A stretch of DNA of 64,000 bases from Actinoplanes sichuanensis (GCF_033097365.1 NZ_AP028461.1:7564001-7628000), one strand, 5' to 3'; shown: positions 45,236 to 55,378, counted from the first letter of the stretch. Made by a program: numbers and translations. The notes: a model not told the origin generated them from the letters alone.

Positions 45236-46471
45236 ATGAATGGAGCGACGGTGGCAATGGCGCTGCTCGCCGTCTTCGCCTGGGGGTTGTGGTCGGCGCG
45301 GCTGGGTCGCGCCGACCTCACCGCTCCGATCCTGTTCGTCACCGCCGGGCTGCTGCTGTCCACCGGTCCGGTGCCCGATCCCGAGGCCACCCGGGAAGCG
45401 GTTCGGATGCTGGCCGAGATCACCCTGGTCTGGGTGCTGTTCGCCGACGCGGCCCGGGTGGGGCTGCCGGAGTTCCGGGCCGACGCGGGGCTCTACGCAC
45501 GACTGCTCGCGGTCGGACTACCGCTGACGATCGGGGCCGGCACCCTGGCCGCCGCACTGCTCTTCGGCGACCTCGGCTTCTGGATCGCCCTGTTGATCGG
45601 CGCGGCACTGGCCCCGACGGACGCGGCACTCGGGGCGGCGGTGATGACGGACCCGGCGGTGCCGGAGCGGATCCGCCGCGTGCTCAACGTGGAGAGCGGG
45701 CTCAACGACGGCATCGCCACCCCGGTGGTGACGCTCGCCATAGCCGGCGCCGCAGCCACCGTGACCGGACCGGGCACGGCGATCACCGGCCTGGCGATCG
45801 GGGTGGCGGCCGGAGTGTTCGCCGGGTTGGCCGGCGGCTGGGCGATGCGGACGGCCCGGACCCGCGGCTGGGCGTCGGAGGATTTCGCCGGCCCGGGCGT
45901 TCTGGCCCTGGCCCTGGCGGTCTACACGGGCGTGCACTGGCTCGGCGGGAACGGATTCGTGGCCGCGTTCGTAGCCGGGATCGCCTTCGGCGCGGCGGCC
46001 GGCCGCGGCGGGTCCCGTGAGGTCTTCTATGTGGAGCAGACGGCCGGTCTGGTGTCGCTGCTGACCTGGTTGGTCTTCGGCGCGGCCGCGGTACCGATAG
46101 TCCTCACCCACATCGGCTGGCAGGTGGTCGTCTACGCGATCCTGAGCCTGACCGTGATCCGGATGCTGCCGGTGGCGCTGGCTCTCCTCCGCAGCGGAAT
46201 GAACTCCCGAACCGTCGCCTTCATCGGCTGGTTCGGCCCGCGGGGTCTGGCGTCGATCGTCTTCGCCGTGCTCGCCGCCGAGGACCTGGGCCCGGCCGCC
46301 GACCAGGCGGTGGCGGTGATCGGCCTGACCGTGCTGTTCAGCGTCTTCGCACACGGACTGACCGCGAAACCCCTGGCGGCCAGGTACGGCGCCACCGCGA
46401 ACGAGGCTCCGGCCGCACCTCACCTCCCGGCCCGCGGCCTGCTGCACCGGCACCCCGCCCGCGATCCCTGA
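45236..46471 (+). CDS. Na+/H+ antiporter of the CPA1 (NhaP) family
   Basis: 411 aa with about 12-13 transmembrane helices. It has ALAPTDAALGAAVMTD (PTD motif), ESGLNDGIATP (ND motif with the ion-binding Asp) and WFGPRGLASIVF (Arg-Gly helix). It exchanges monovalent cations for protons for pH and salt homeostasis. No long C-terminal regulatory tail. The gene is monocistronic, ending just before a 45-bp tandem repeat. Confidence 0.92.
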   Translation: MNGATVAMALLAVFAWGLWSARLGRADLTAPILFVTAGLLLSTGPVPDPEATREAVRMLAEITLVWVLFADAARVGLPEFRADAGLYARLLAVGLPLTIGAGTLAAALLFGDLGFWIALLIGAALAPTDAALGAAVMTDPAVPERIRRVLNVESGLNDGIATPVVTLAIAGAAATVTGPGTAITGLAIGVAAGVFAGLAGGWAMRTARTRGWASEDFAGPGVLALALAVYTGVHWLGGNGFVAAFVAGIAFGAAAGRGGSREVFYVEQTAGLVSLLTWLVFGAAAVPIVLTHIGWQVVVYAILSLTVIRMLPVALALLRSGMNSRTVAFIGWFGPRGLASIVFAVLAAEDLGPAADQAVAVIGLTVLFSVFAHGLTAKPLAARYGATANEAPAAPHLPARGLLHRHPARDP

Positions 46472-46490
46472 CCACGCCCCGGACCGACCC

Positions 46491-46670
46491 ACCACTCGCA
46501 ACGGGCAGGGCGGGCACGGCCGGGCTGAGCGGCACACCACTCGCAACGGGCAGGGCGGGCACGGCCGGGCTGAGCGGCACACCACTCGCAACGGGCAGGG
46601 CGGGCACGGCCGGGCTGAGCGGCACACCACTCGCAACGGGCAGGGCGGGCACGGCCGGGCTGAGCGGCAC
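46491..46670. repeat. Four identical 45-bp tandem repeats
   Basis: Four head-to-tail copies, starting at 46491, 46536, 46581 and 46626, each 45 bp with no differences that I can see. The unit begins ACCACTCGCAACGGGCAGGG. It is a multiple of three and is open on both strands, but the peptide reading (PCPPCPLRVV... on the minus strand) has no start, so I treat it as a non-coding VNTR between two convergent genes. The rest of the 275-bp gap contains nothing else that I recognise. Confidence 0.9.
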
Positions 46671-46746
46671 ACCCGGAGAGCGGACCGGGCAAGAGCGGCG
46701 GCAGCGGGACGACTGGTGCGGGCGGGGTGGGACGGACGGGGCCTTC

Positions 46747-46968
46747 TCAGTCGCGGTCGCGGTCGCGGTCGTCGGATGGTCGGGGTGGCAGGACACGCTG
46801 CTCGTGGATCGCGGTCTCCCGCCGGAACCGGTCAGCCGACGGATGCCAGGCCTCGTCGATCGGTCCCATCACCCCGCCGCCGATCCCCTTTCGGCGGGCC
46901 CACCCGGCGAACCGCATCAGCAGCAGGCAGATCAGCGCGAGCGCCGCGAAGGTCGCCAGGTAGGCCAT
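46747..46968 (-). CDS. Small single-pass membrane protein (possibly DUF6191)
   Basis: 73 aa. One helix (MAYLATFAALALICLLLMRF) is followed by AGWARRKGIGGG, then a soluble MGPIDEAWHPSADRFRRE segment and a D/R-repeat tail. The DEAWHPSADR part resembles DUF6191. Its ATG shares an A with the TGA of the ABC exporter gene (TGATG), so it is translated as part of that operon and may assist the transporter. Confidence 0.75.
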   Translation of the reverse strand: MAYLATFAALALICLLLMRFAGWARRKGIGGGVMGPIDEAWHPSADRFRRETAIHEQRVLPPRPSDDRDRDRD

Positions 46969-48836
46969 CAGATCACCGCTTCGGTGAACTGGGTCCGGTA
47001 CAGCGAGGCGTAGAGACCGCCTGCCGCGACCAGATCCTCGTGCCGGCCGCGCTCGACGATCCGGCCCTTCTCCAGGACCAGGATCTGGTCGGCCTCCCGG
47101 ATGGTGGAGAGCCGATGTGCGATCACCAGCGCGGTCCGCCCGCGCAGCGCCTCGGCCAGGGCTCGCTGCACGGCCGCCTCGGACTCGCTGTCGAGGTGGG
47201 CGGTGGCCTCGTCGAGGATCACGATCGACGGCTGCTTGAGCAGGAGCCGGGCGATGGCCAGGCGCTGTTTCTCGCCGCCGGAGAATCGGTAGCCGCGCTC
47301 CCCCACCACCGTGTCGAGCCCGTCGGGTAGCGCCCGGACCAGGGCGGCGATCCGGGCCCCGGTCAGCGCCTCCCACATCTGCTCCTCGGTCGCGCCCGGC
47401 CGTGCATACCGGAGGTTCTCGGCAATGGTCTCGTGGAACAGATGGGAATCCTGGGTGACCACGCCGACCGTGTCGCGCAGCGACTCCAGGGTGGCGTCGC
47501 GGACGTCGACCCCGCCGACCAGCACCGACCCGCCGGTCACGTCGTAGACCCGGGACACCAGCATCGACGTGGTCGACTTCCCGGCACCGGACGGGCCGAC
47601 CAGCGCGACCATCTGCCCCGGCTCGACGGTGAAGTCGAGACCGGTGAGCACCTCCTCCTGCTCGGTCCGGTCGAGGGCGCTGACATCCTCCAACGACGCC
47701 AGCGACACCTGGTCGGCGCTCGGATAGCGGAAGCGGACGTCGCGGAACTCGATCCGCCCCGACCCGGGTGGGACCGGGACCGCGTCGGGTTTCTCCGCTA
47801 TGCCCGGCTCCAGGTCGAGCACCTCGAAGACCCGGTCGAAGGAGACCAGCGCGCTCATCACGTCGACCCGCACGTTGCTGAGTGCGGTGAGCGGGCCGTA
47901 GAGCCTGGTCAGCAGCAGGGCCAGGGTGACGACGGTGCCGGCCGAGACGTTGCCGTGCACCGCGAGCCAGCCGCCCAGCCCATATGTCAAGGCCTGCGCG
48001 AGTGAGGCGACCAGCAGCATCGCGACGAAGAAGGTCCGGGAATACATGGCCTGCTGGACGCCGATGTCGCGGACCCGGGAGGCCCGCTCACCGAACCGGG
48101 ACGCCTCGGTGTCCGGCCGCCCGAAGAGCTTGACCAGCAACGCGCCGGAGACGTTGAACCGCTCGGTCATCGTCGCGTTCATCTTGGCGTCCAGGTCGTA
48201 CGACTCGCGGGTGATCTCGGCGAGCCGTTTCCCGACCCGGCGGGCGGGCACGATGAACACCGGCAGCAGGAGCAGCGACAGGGCGGTGATCTGCCAGGAC
48301 AGGGTGAACATCACACCGGCGGTGAGCGCCAGCTGGATGACGTTGCTGACCACCCCGGAGAGGGTCGACGTGAACGCCCGCTGAGCGCCGACCACGTCGT
48401 TGTTGAGCCGGCTGACCAGGGCGCCGGTCTGGGTGCGCGCGAAGAACTGCAGCGGCATCCGCTGGACGTGGTCATACACCCGGGTCCGCAGGTCGAGGAT
48501 GATCCCCTCGCCGATCCGCGCCGAATACCACCTCTGGGCGAGCGACAGCAGCGCGTCGGCGACGGCCAGCGCGGCGATCACCAGAGCGAGCCGGATCACC
48601 GCTCCGGCGGCGCCGGCACCACCGGCGGTGATCGCGTTGATCACCTGCCCGGCCAGCAGCGGTGTGGCGACCCCGATACCGGCGGCCAGCATGACGGTCA
48701 GCAGGAAGACCGAGATGTCTCGCCGGTACGGCACGGCGAACCGCACGATCCGCCGAGCGGTGCCCTTGCGCACCTGATGCCGGTTGACGCGGTCCGCGCT
48801 CTGAATCGAGCGCAGCACACTCCAGCTCGTGGACAT
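46968..48836 (-). CDS. ABC exporter, fused membrane and ATPase domains
   Basis: 622 aa, type IV ABC half-transporter. The N-terminal six-helix membrane domain is followed by an ATPase with Walker A GPSGAGKST, Q-loop VTQDS, signature FSGGEKQRLAIARLLL, Walker B VILDEATAHLD and H-loop AHRLST. It would act as a homodimer exporting a lipid, peptide or drug. GGAGGTGA 6 nt before the ATG is an excellent ribosome site. In the mRNA this site is paired with the sequence just after the upstream echA stop codon. It is followed by a coupled small membrane protein. Confidence 0.94.
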   Translation of the reverse strand: MSTSWSVLRSIQSADRVNRHQVRKGTARRIVRFAVPYRRDISVFLLTVMLAAGIGVATPLLAGQVINAITAGGAGAAGAVIRLALVIAALAVADALLSLAQRWYSARIGEGIILDLRTRVYDHVQRMPLQFFARTQTGALVSRLNNDVVGAQRAFTSTLSGVVSNVIQLALTAGVMFTLSWQITALSLLLLPVFIVPARRVGKRLAEITRESYDLDAKMNATMTERFNVSGALLVKLFGRPDTEASRFGERASRVRDIGVQQAMYSRTFFVAMLLVASLAQALTYGLGGWLAVHGNVSAGTVVTLALLLTRLYGPLTALSNVRVDVMSALVSFDRVFEVLDLEPGIAEKPDAVPVPPGSGRIEFRDVRFRYPSADQVSLASLEDVSALDRTEQEEVLTGLDFTVEPGQMVALVGPSGAGKSTTSMLVSRVYDVTGGSVLVGGVDVRDATLESLRDTVGVVTQDSHLFHETIAENLRYARPGATEEQMWEALTGARIAALVRALPDGLDTVVGERGYRFSGGEKQRLAIARLLLKQPSIVILDEATAHLDSESEAAVQRALAEALRGRTALVIAHRLSTIREADQILVLEKGRIVERGRHEDLVAAGGLYASLYRTQFTEAVI

Positions 48837-48839
48837 GTC

Positions 48840-48909
48840 TCACCTCCCGGGCGTCGTTCGACGGGCAGAACACATCCTGCCCCGTGGGTACGACAATCCC
48901 GGGAGGTGA
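48840..48909 (-). promoter_or_regulatory. RBS-sequestering stem before the ABC exporter
   Basis: A perfect 12-bp inverted repeat, TCACCTCCCGGG (48840-48851) and CCCGGGAGGTGA (48898-48909), is separated by 46 nt. On the minus-strand transcript the first arm begins 1 nt after the echA stop codon and is complementary to the arm holding the exporter ribosome site GGAGGTGA. The loop has its own stems (48861-48868 with 48877-48885). Translation of echA up to its stop could melt the stem. Confidence 0.6.
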
Positions 48910-48910
48910 T

Positions 48911-49702
48911 CTACTCCCCGGAGCCCAGCAGCTCGCTGAGACGCCGTGTCTGGGCCTCACGTTCGGCCCGGTCCTGCTCCGCGTACGACCGCAGGGGCGC
49001 ACCCGCCAGCAGGGCCTTGATCTCCGCGACCGCTCCCCGGTCCGCCGCCAGCACCGCAGCGGCCAGGTCGGACACGGTCGCGTCCAGGTCGGCACGGGCG
49101 ACGACGGTGGTCGCCAGACCGATCCGGTCGGCCTCGTCGGCGGAGATCCGCCGGCCGGTGACGCAGATCTCCAGCGCCCGGGACGGTCCGACCAGCTCGG
49201 TGAGCCGTTTCGTACCGCCGAGGTCGGGCACCAGTCCGAGGGTGACCTCGGCCATCGAGAGGCGTGCGTCATCCGCGAGGACTCGCATGTCGCAGTTGAG
49301 CGCCAACTGGAAGCCGGCACCGATCGCGTGTCCTTGCACTGCAGCAATCGTCACAATGGACGGACTGCGCAGCCAGGTGAACGCGGTCTGGAACCCGGCA
49401 ATGCGATCGGCGCACTCGGTGGCTGACAACTGCGCCAGCCGGGACAGTGAAGAATCGCCGTCACCGCGGGCCACCGACAGATCCAGGCCCGCGGAAAACG
49501 CGCGTCCCTCGGCTCGGACAATGACGACCCGGACGTCCCCCGGCAATTTCCGGGAAATGTTGCCGAGCTCCGTCCACATCGCCGGAGTCTGAGCATTGAG
49601 AACGTCGGGCCGGCACAACGTCACCGTCGCGACCGGCCCGTCCTGTTCGTAGCGAACGCCTACCTCGTCGGTGGTGGTGGGCCCGGCGTTCCCGGCCGTC
49701 AC
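48911..49702 (-). CDS. echA: Enoyl-CoA hydratase/isomerase family
   Basis: 263-aa crotonase-fold enzyme hydrating enoyl-CoA in beta-oxidation or related paths. EGRAFSAGLDLS gives the oxyanion Gly region, GHAIGAGFQLALNCDMRV the second half of the site, and MAEVTLGLVPDLGGTKRL the E-x-LGLVPDxGG signature with catalytic Glu. Its GTG overlaps the stop of the small HTH gene (GTGA). It ends 1 nt before the repeat that folds over the downstream exporter ribosome site. Confidence 0.92.
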   Translation of the reverse strand: MTAGNAGPTTTDEVGVRYEQDGPVATVTLCRPDVLNAQTPAMWTELGNISRKLPGDVRVVIVRAEGRAFSAGLDLSVARGDGDSSLSRLAQLSATECADRIAGFQTAFTWLRSPSIVTIAAVQGHAIGAGFQLALNCDMRVLADDARLSMAEVTLGLVPDLGGTKRLTELVGPSRALEICVTGRRISADEADRIGLATTVVARADLDATVSDLAAAVLAADRGAVAEIKALLAGAPLRSYAEQDRAEREAQTRRLSELLGSGE

Positions 49703-49926
49703 GCCTTCTTGCGGCGGCGAGCGCCACCACGCTGGCGCAACTGCACGCCAGACTCGGTGAGCACGCGGTGTACGAATCCGTAGGAACGGCCGGTGGACGC
49801 GGCCAGCGCGCGGATGCTCTCGCCGCCGGTGTAACGCTTCACCAGGTCCTTGGCGAGCGACTGCCGCTCGCTACCGACGATTCGACGACCCTTCTCAGTA
49901 CTGGTAGCTGTGCCAGTGGCTGCCAT
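49699..49926 (-). CDS. Small HTH protein conserved in actinomycetes
   Basis: 75 aa. A single helix-turn-helix (RQSLAKDLVKRYTGGESIRALAASTGRSYGFVHRVLTESG) is followed by a basic tail RQRGGARRRKKA that could bind nucleic acid non-specifically. Homologs adjoin an ABC-F gene in mycobacteria (Rv1473A-like). Its stop overlaps the echA start, linking translation. Likely a DNA-binding protein; no targets are visible. Confidence 0.85.
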   Translation of the reverse strand: MAATGTATSTEKGRRIVGSERQSLAKDLVKRYTGGESIRALAASTGRSYGFVHRVLTESGVQLRQRGGARRRKKA

Positions 49927-50331
49927 CTTGAATCCTCACGTCGCAGACAGTGCGGTCAGATACGGTCCCACCTATTACACCGTCTCGGACGATCATGCGC
50001 CAGGCATCTAGCCCCCGTGAACGTGCCCATTTATTACTGTCAGGAACTTGACGGTTACCACAGGCATCAATGTCAGACAGTTTGCGGTCGGCCTCTCGGG
50101 ACCCATTTCCGCCCTCCGGGGCGGTCCCCCAAGACCATCGATCACCTGCGAAAACACTGGATCGAGGGGAGCCCCTCGATCGCTCCGGAGAGTGCTGTGA
50201 TCGCTCCATGGCGTGACACTCGACCTTGGTGCGGACCACCCGGCGCCTGCCCGACCTGTCGGCATACGCCCGAACATCGCACTGTCTGTGTGGGCACCAG
50301 TTGACAACTGAGGATCGACGACGATCGGACC
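49927..50331. other. 405-bp gap with two hairpins, no gene seen
   Basis: The gap lies between the ABC-F stop and the small HTH start, both on the minus strand. It contains a hairpin at 50098-50128 (GGGACC/GGTCCC around GCCC/GGGC) and the terminator at 50160-50181. The HTH promoter should lie in the AT-richer stretch 49940-50080. Open frames here have no codon bias or start signal. Confidence 0.6.
50160..50181 (-). terminator. Terminator after the ABC-F gene
   Basis: GATCGAGGGG-AG-CCCCTCGATC, a 10-bp perfect stem with a 2-nt loop. On the minus strand it is followed within 5 nt by GTTTTC. It lies about 150 nt after the ABC-F stop codon. Confidence 0.6.
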
Positions 50332-51936
<1,605 letters not shown>

Positions 51937-51971
51937 GAGGTTTCTCGCTCTCGGTGAGACGGCTGACTCAG

Positions 51972-52011
51972 GGCGCAGAAAAGCGCCGGCCATCGGATCG
52001 ACGGTCGGCGC
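51972..52011 (-). promoter_or_regulatory. Attenuator-like competing hairpins in the ABC-F leader
   Basis: On the minus-strand leader, GCGCCG (52006-52011) pairs with CGGCGC (51983-51988) and is followed by TTTT (51979-51982), a terminator shape. The competing hairpin GGCGC/GCGCC (51972-51987) reuses the same CGGCGC. It lies directly after the six-codon leader ORF. Only one helix can form at a time. Confidence 0.5.
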
Positions 52012-52020
52012 CGGGGCAGG

Positions 52021-52041
52021 TCAGCCTTCGCAGAGCAGCAC
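52021..52041 (-). CDS. Six-codon leader ORF (M-L-L-C-E-G) of the ABC-F gene
   Basis: GTG CTG CTC TGC GAA GGC TGA. A -10 box TAAGAT ends 6 nt before this GTG, so the transcript would start at the codon itself. Ribosome stalling on this short ORF could choose between the downstream hairpins. Evidence is geometry only; it needs conservation analysis. Confidence 0.45.
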   Translation of the reverse strand: MLLCEG

Positions 52042-52047
52042 CCGGCC

Positions 52048-52053
52048 ATCTTA
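52048..52053 (-). promoter_or_regulatory. -10 element TAAGAT of the ABC-F leader
   Basis: TAAGAT on the minus strand ends 6 nt before the leader ORF GTG. No good -35 is visible. Confidence 0.45.
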
Positions 52054-52113
52054 CCGGGCGCCCACGAGCACCTCCCACCCGATTAATTCACAAGATCATC
52101 GGGTACTCGCCCG

Positions 52114-52160
52114 GCAACCGTGCTGAAGGCTGGTCTTCGCCCGGGCAACCGTGCTGAAGG
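52114..52160. repeat. 16-bp direct repeat before the zinc peptidase gene
   Basis: GCAACCGTGCTGAAGG occurs at 52114-52129 and 52145-52160, 31 bp apart, with CCCGG in front of each. The second copy supplies AAGGTGGG, the ribosome site. Looks like a recent tandem duplication. Confidence 0.6.
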
Positions 52161-52169
52161 TGGGACGAC

Positions 52170-53075
52170 ATGGAACTCAACGAACGCGCCGACATCGACC
52201 CCGGATCGATCGAGGACGTCCGCGGATCGGGCGGCGGAGGCGGGATAGGCGGCCTGCCGATCGGTGGCGGCGGGCTCGCCGGGATCGTGGTGACCCTGGC
52301 CATCGCCCTGATCGGCGGCTACTTCGGGATCAACACCCTGGGCGGCGGCGAGGACACCGCACCCAGCGGGAACTCGACCACACAGTGCGCCGACGAGCAG
52401 GAACGCACCAAACTGCTGGAGTGCCGGAACGGGCTCTACGTCACATCGATCCAGCGCTACTGGCAGCAGGCGTTGCCGGAGTCGTTCGGCGAGCAGTACA
52501 AGGCGGCCCCCACCCGCATCTTCTCCAACCGGGTCAGCACCGGCTGCGGCGCTGCCGACTCCGGCGTCGGACCGTTCTACTGCCCCGCCGACGACAAGGT
52601 CTACATCGATCTCACCTTCTACCAGGTGCTCTCCAAGGAGCTCGGCGCGCCCGGCGAGTTCGCCCAGCCGTATGTGCTGGCCCACGAGTACGGCCACCAC
52701 GTGCAGGACGTCCTCGGCACCGAGGCGGAGATGCGCCGCCGCCAGGAACGTGATCCGGGCAACGCCAATCAGGAGTCGGTGAAGCTGGAACTGCAGGCCG
52801 ACTGCTACGCCGGCGCCTGGGCGCACTCGGCCGCGAACACCGTCGACAAGGACGGCGACAAGATCTTCACGAGCCTCACCGACGCCGACATCCAGGAGGG
52901 CATCCAGACCGCCGGCCAGATCGGCGACGACACCCTGCAGAAGCGCGGCGGCGGCGAGATCAACCCGGACGGCTTCACCCACGGCACGTCCGAGCAGCGT
53001 CAGCGCTGGTTCCGGGTGGGCTGGGAGTCCGGCGACCCGAAGAAGTGCGACACGTTCAGCGCCACCAGCCTCTAA
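52170..53075 (+). CDS. Neutral zinc metallopeptidase (YpfJ family)
   Basis: 301 aa. A Gly-rich cytoplasmic N-terminus and one transmembrane helix (about 35-55) precede an extracytoplasmic peptidase domain with HEYGHHVQ (zinc and catalytic Glu). ELQADCYAGAWAH supplies the third ligand region. Several Cys (QCADEQE, ECRNGL, GCGAADS, YCPADD) suggest disulfides outside the cell. Substrates unknown. The stop overlaps the convergent acVLRF1 gene by 4 bp. Confidence 0.9.
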   Translation: MELNERADIDPGSIEDVRGSGGGGGIGGLPIGGGGLAGIVVTLAIALIGGYFGINTLGGGEDTAPSGNSTTQCADEQERTKLLECRNGLYVTSIQRYWQQALPESFGEQYKAAPTRIFSNRVSTGCGAADSGVGPFYCPADDKVYIDLTFYQVLSKELGAPGEFAQPYVLAHEYGHHVQDVLGTEAEMRRRQERDPGNANQESVKLELQADCYAGAWAHSAANTVDKDGDKIFTSLTDADIQEGIQTAGQIGDDTLQKRGGGEINPDGFTHGTSEQRQRWFRVGWESGDPKKCDTFSATSL

Positions 53076-53704
53076 GGCTCACGGATCAGGATCGGCACGG
53101 CACGGGCCGCGGCCACTGCGGACACCAGGACCGCATGCCGCGGCTCCGGCACGTCGAGCATCCTCCCGGTACGCAACGCGGCCACCGCGGACAGCTGAGG
53201 CACCGCCAGGATCGCGTCCACAGCGGACCGGTCCCCGCCTGCCACCAGCGCGGCCAGTGACCGTACCTCCGGAAGGAGAATGCGCCCGACGATGCCCGCC
53301 GCGTCCGCCGACGCCGCTTTCGCCTGGTTGTCGCGGCGGCGCGCGAAGCGCTGCTGCGACCAGCCACCGGCCGCGGTCCGGCCCTGCACGTAGTGGGTGT
53401 CCACCTTGGACGCCACCAGTTCGACGCCGTCGGCGATCCCGACGGCGACCGCGCCCTTGCGGGCCAGCAGCAGGCCCAGCCTCCGCGGCGCCCGCGCCGC
53501 GTCGATCAACTCGGCCACGGCCTCGACCGGCTCGACTCCCGGTGGCTCATGCAGCGTCGCCGACGCACCGTCCGAGCCGATCACCGTCAGACCCTCTTCG
53601 GTGTACGACCCATGGCGCGCGCCGAAGTTCGCCAGCCATCGAGGCAGTCGCTCCGGAGCGACGTCGACCCACTTCCCACCGCCGGCGGCCGCGCGTTCCC
53701 CCAC
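53072..53704 (-). CDS. acVLRF1-type peptidyl-tRNA hydrolase
   Basis: 210 aa. The VLRF1 domain ends in TAAGGWSQQRFARRRDNQAKA, where GGWSQ (113-117) supplies the Gln that in Vms1/eRF1-like proteins hydrolyses peptidyl-tRNA. It is thought to rescue stalled ribosomes. Actinobacteria have this short version. A TAGGGT -10 box 6 nt upstream supports the GTG start. Nearby is the ABC-F ribosome factor, a possible functional link. Confidence 0.85.
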   Translation of the reverse strand: MGERAAAGGGKWVDVAPERLPRWLANFGARHGSYTEEGLTVIGSDGASATLHEPPGVEPVEAVAELIDAARAPRRLGLLLARKGAVAVGIADGVELVASKVDTHYVQGRTAAGGWSQQRFARRRDNQAKAASADAAGIVGRILLPEVRSLAALVAGGDRSAVDAILAVPQLSAVAALRTGRMLDVPEPRHAVLVSAVAAARAVPILIREP

Positions 53705-53710
53705 CTCACC

Positions 53711-53716
53711 ACCCTA
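53711..53716 (-). promoter_or_regulatory. -10 element TAGGGT, leaderless start
   Basis: TAGGGT on the minus strand ends 6 nt before GTG 53704 of the acVLRF1 gene. Confidence 0.5.
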
Positions 53717-53795
53717 CGGCGAAGGATCGTCCGCCATCGCCGGGGCCTCCTCGCGGGCGCCGGAATTCGTCGGACCCCGGTGGGAGGATGCGGAC

Positions 53796-54476
53796 ATGGG
53801 TGACGTCGGCGTGGTTCTCGTCGGTCGGCTGGCTGAGGAGTTCGAGGCGGCTCGCGATCCGGAGCGGGCCGCCGGGATGGCCGCCTACATGCGCGATCAG
53901 TTCCCGTTCCTCGGGTTGACCAGCGCGGTCCGCCGCAGCCGGGCCAAGATCGCCGTGGCCGGCCTGCCGAAACCGGGCGAGGCCGACCTGCGCGAGGTGG
54001 CTCTGGGCTGCTGGGCTCGCGACGAGCGGGAGTTCCAGCAGTTCGCCTGCGACTATCTGACCGCACACGTCAAGGTCGCCGGTCCGGGGTTCCTCGACAC
54101 GGCGGCCGAGCTGATCACCACGAAGTCCTGGTGGGACACTGTGGACCCGCTCGCCACCCGAGTGGTCGCCGGCCTGGTCCGTCACCATCCGGTGCTGGTC
54201 GCCCGGATGGACGACTGGTCCGAGACGGCGAACATGTGGCTGGTCCGCACCGCGATCCTGCACCAGTTGCACTATCGCGAGGCGACCGACACCGATCGGC
54301 TGTTCGGCTACTGCGCTCGCCAAGCCGGTCACCGCGACTTCTTCGTCCGCAAGGCGATCGGCTGGGCGCTCCGCCGGCATGCCCGGACCGATCCCCACGC
54401 GGTCCGGGTCTTCCTCACCGCGCACGCCGACGCCCTGTCCCCGCTCTCGATCCGGGAGGCCGCGAAGCATCTGTGA
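53796..54476 (+). CDS. AlkD-like DNA alkylation repair glycosylase
   Basis: 226-aa HEAT-repeat protein. KSWWDTVD (W113 and D117 equivalent to W109 and D113 of Bacillus cereus AlkD) and FVRKAIGWALR (second active-site Trp) are present. It excises positively charged alkylated bases such as 7-methylguanine without base flipping. ATG 53796 is preceded by GGGAGG. The frame upstream is antisense to acVLRF1 and rejected. Neighbours give no operon. Confidence 0.9.
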   Translation: MGDVGVVLVGRLAEEFEAARDPERAAGMAAYMRDQFPFLGLTSAVRRSRAKIAVAGLPKPGEADLREVALGCWARDEREFQQFACDYLTAHVKVAGPGFLDTAAELITTKSWWDTVDPLATRVVAGLVRHHPVLVARMDDWSETANMWLVRTAILHQLHYREATDTDRLFGYCARQAGHRDFFVRKAIGWALRRHARTDPHAVRVFLTAHADALSPLSIREAAKHL

Positions 54477-54519
54477 CCTCACGCCCACCAGCAACACCGT
54501 CGGGCCGACCCGGCGGTCG

Positions 54520-55119
54520 TCAGATGGTCAGCAGGCGTAGGGCCAGGATCGCGATCACCAGACTGGAGACGAGAGCGGTGATCAAGCGGCCCCGGTCGCC
54601 GGTGAGCGCGCGCCCGATCAGGGAACCGCCTCCGGCGATCAACAGTTGCCAGCTCGCCGAGGCCAGGAAGGCCCCGATCACGAACCAGATTCCGCCGCCG
54701 GCACCGCCACTGGCGAGCACCAGGGCCGCGAAGTAGATCACGGTGGCCGGGTTGAGCAACGTCAGGGCCAGGACTCCGACGAAGGCGCGGAGTGCCGTCG
54801 CCGGGCGCTCGTCCCGTTCCGTGACACCGGGCCGGCGGACGGCTCCCCAAGCGGTCCAGCCGGCCAGGACCAGCAGAACCGCGGCTCCCAGAACGCGCAA
54901 CGGCGTCTCGACGGGTGCGATGAACCCGGCCACCGCGGCTCCCCCGACTACCGCGATCAGCGCATAGACGCCGTCCGCGGTGGCCGCGCCCAGTCCGGCG
55001 GCCGCACCGATCCGCAGTGATGTTCGTGCGCTGAGCCCGGCGATCAGGACACCGATGGCGCCGACGGGCACGGCGATGCCGTAGCCGGCGACCACGCCGG
55101 CCAGGAACGCCCCGCTCAT
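54520..55119 (-). CDS. LysE/RhtB-family exporter
   Basis: 199 aa with six predicted helices. The start MSGAFLAGVVAGYGIAVPVGAIGVLIA and the repeated GLGAATADGVYALIAVVGG, and LLNPATVIYFAALVL, are typical of amino-acid exporters. Likely exports a basic amino acid or threonine-like compound. A longer frame upstream is not used, because the LysE-like fold begins at this ATG. No regulator (LysG) is adjacent. Confidence 0.88.
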   Translation of the reverse strand: MSGAFLAGVVAGYGIAVPVGAIGVLIAGLSARTSLRIGAAAGLGAATADGVYALIAVVGGAAVAGFIAPVETPLRVLGAAVLLVLAGWTAWGAVRRPGVTERDERPATALRAFVGVLALTLLNPATVIYFAALVLASGGAGGGIWFVIGAFLASASWQLLIAGGGSLIGRALTGDRGRLITALVSSLVIAILALRLLTI

Positions 55120-55378
55120 GACCGCTGCCGTGGAACCGCCGTCCGGTCGGCGGCCGTCTGCTGTCGCGCGGCCCGATCGGCCACGGCGACAGGGACGGCA
55201 GGGCGGGGCTTCAACTCGGTCACGCCCACATCCTGTTCCCCGCCACCCCGCCCGGCCACCGATTTTCCGGGGTCCCGACGCCTCGAGACGGCGGCATGGC
55301 GGGCGACGGATGGCCGGTTGTTCATCACGGGAGGTTTGGAGGTGGTTTCTGAGCGTGACCGGAAGGCGGTCCGCTCGG

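Noticed and set aside
46491..46670. CRISPR-like array
   Set aside because: The 45-bp units are directly adjacent with no variable spacers, and no cas genes are present.
50008..50307. A 99-codon minus-strand frame in the gap after the ABC-F gene
   Set aside because: Crosses the terminator hairpin, lacks a start signal and has no codon bias.
55116..55325. A 69-codon minus-strand frame ending in an ATGA overlap with the LysE-type exporter
   Set aside because: The overlap is suggestive, but third positions are only about three-quarters G/C, far less biased than real genes here, and there is no ribosome-binding site.
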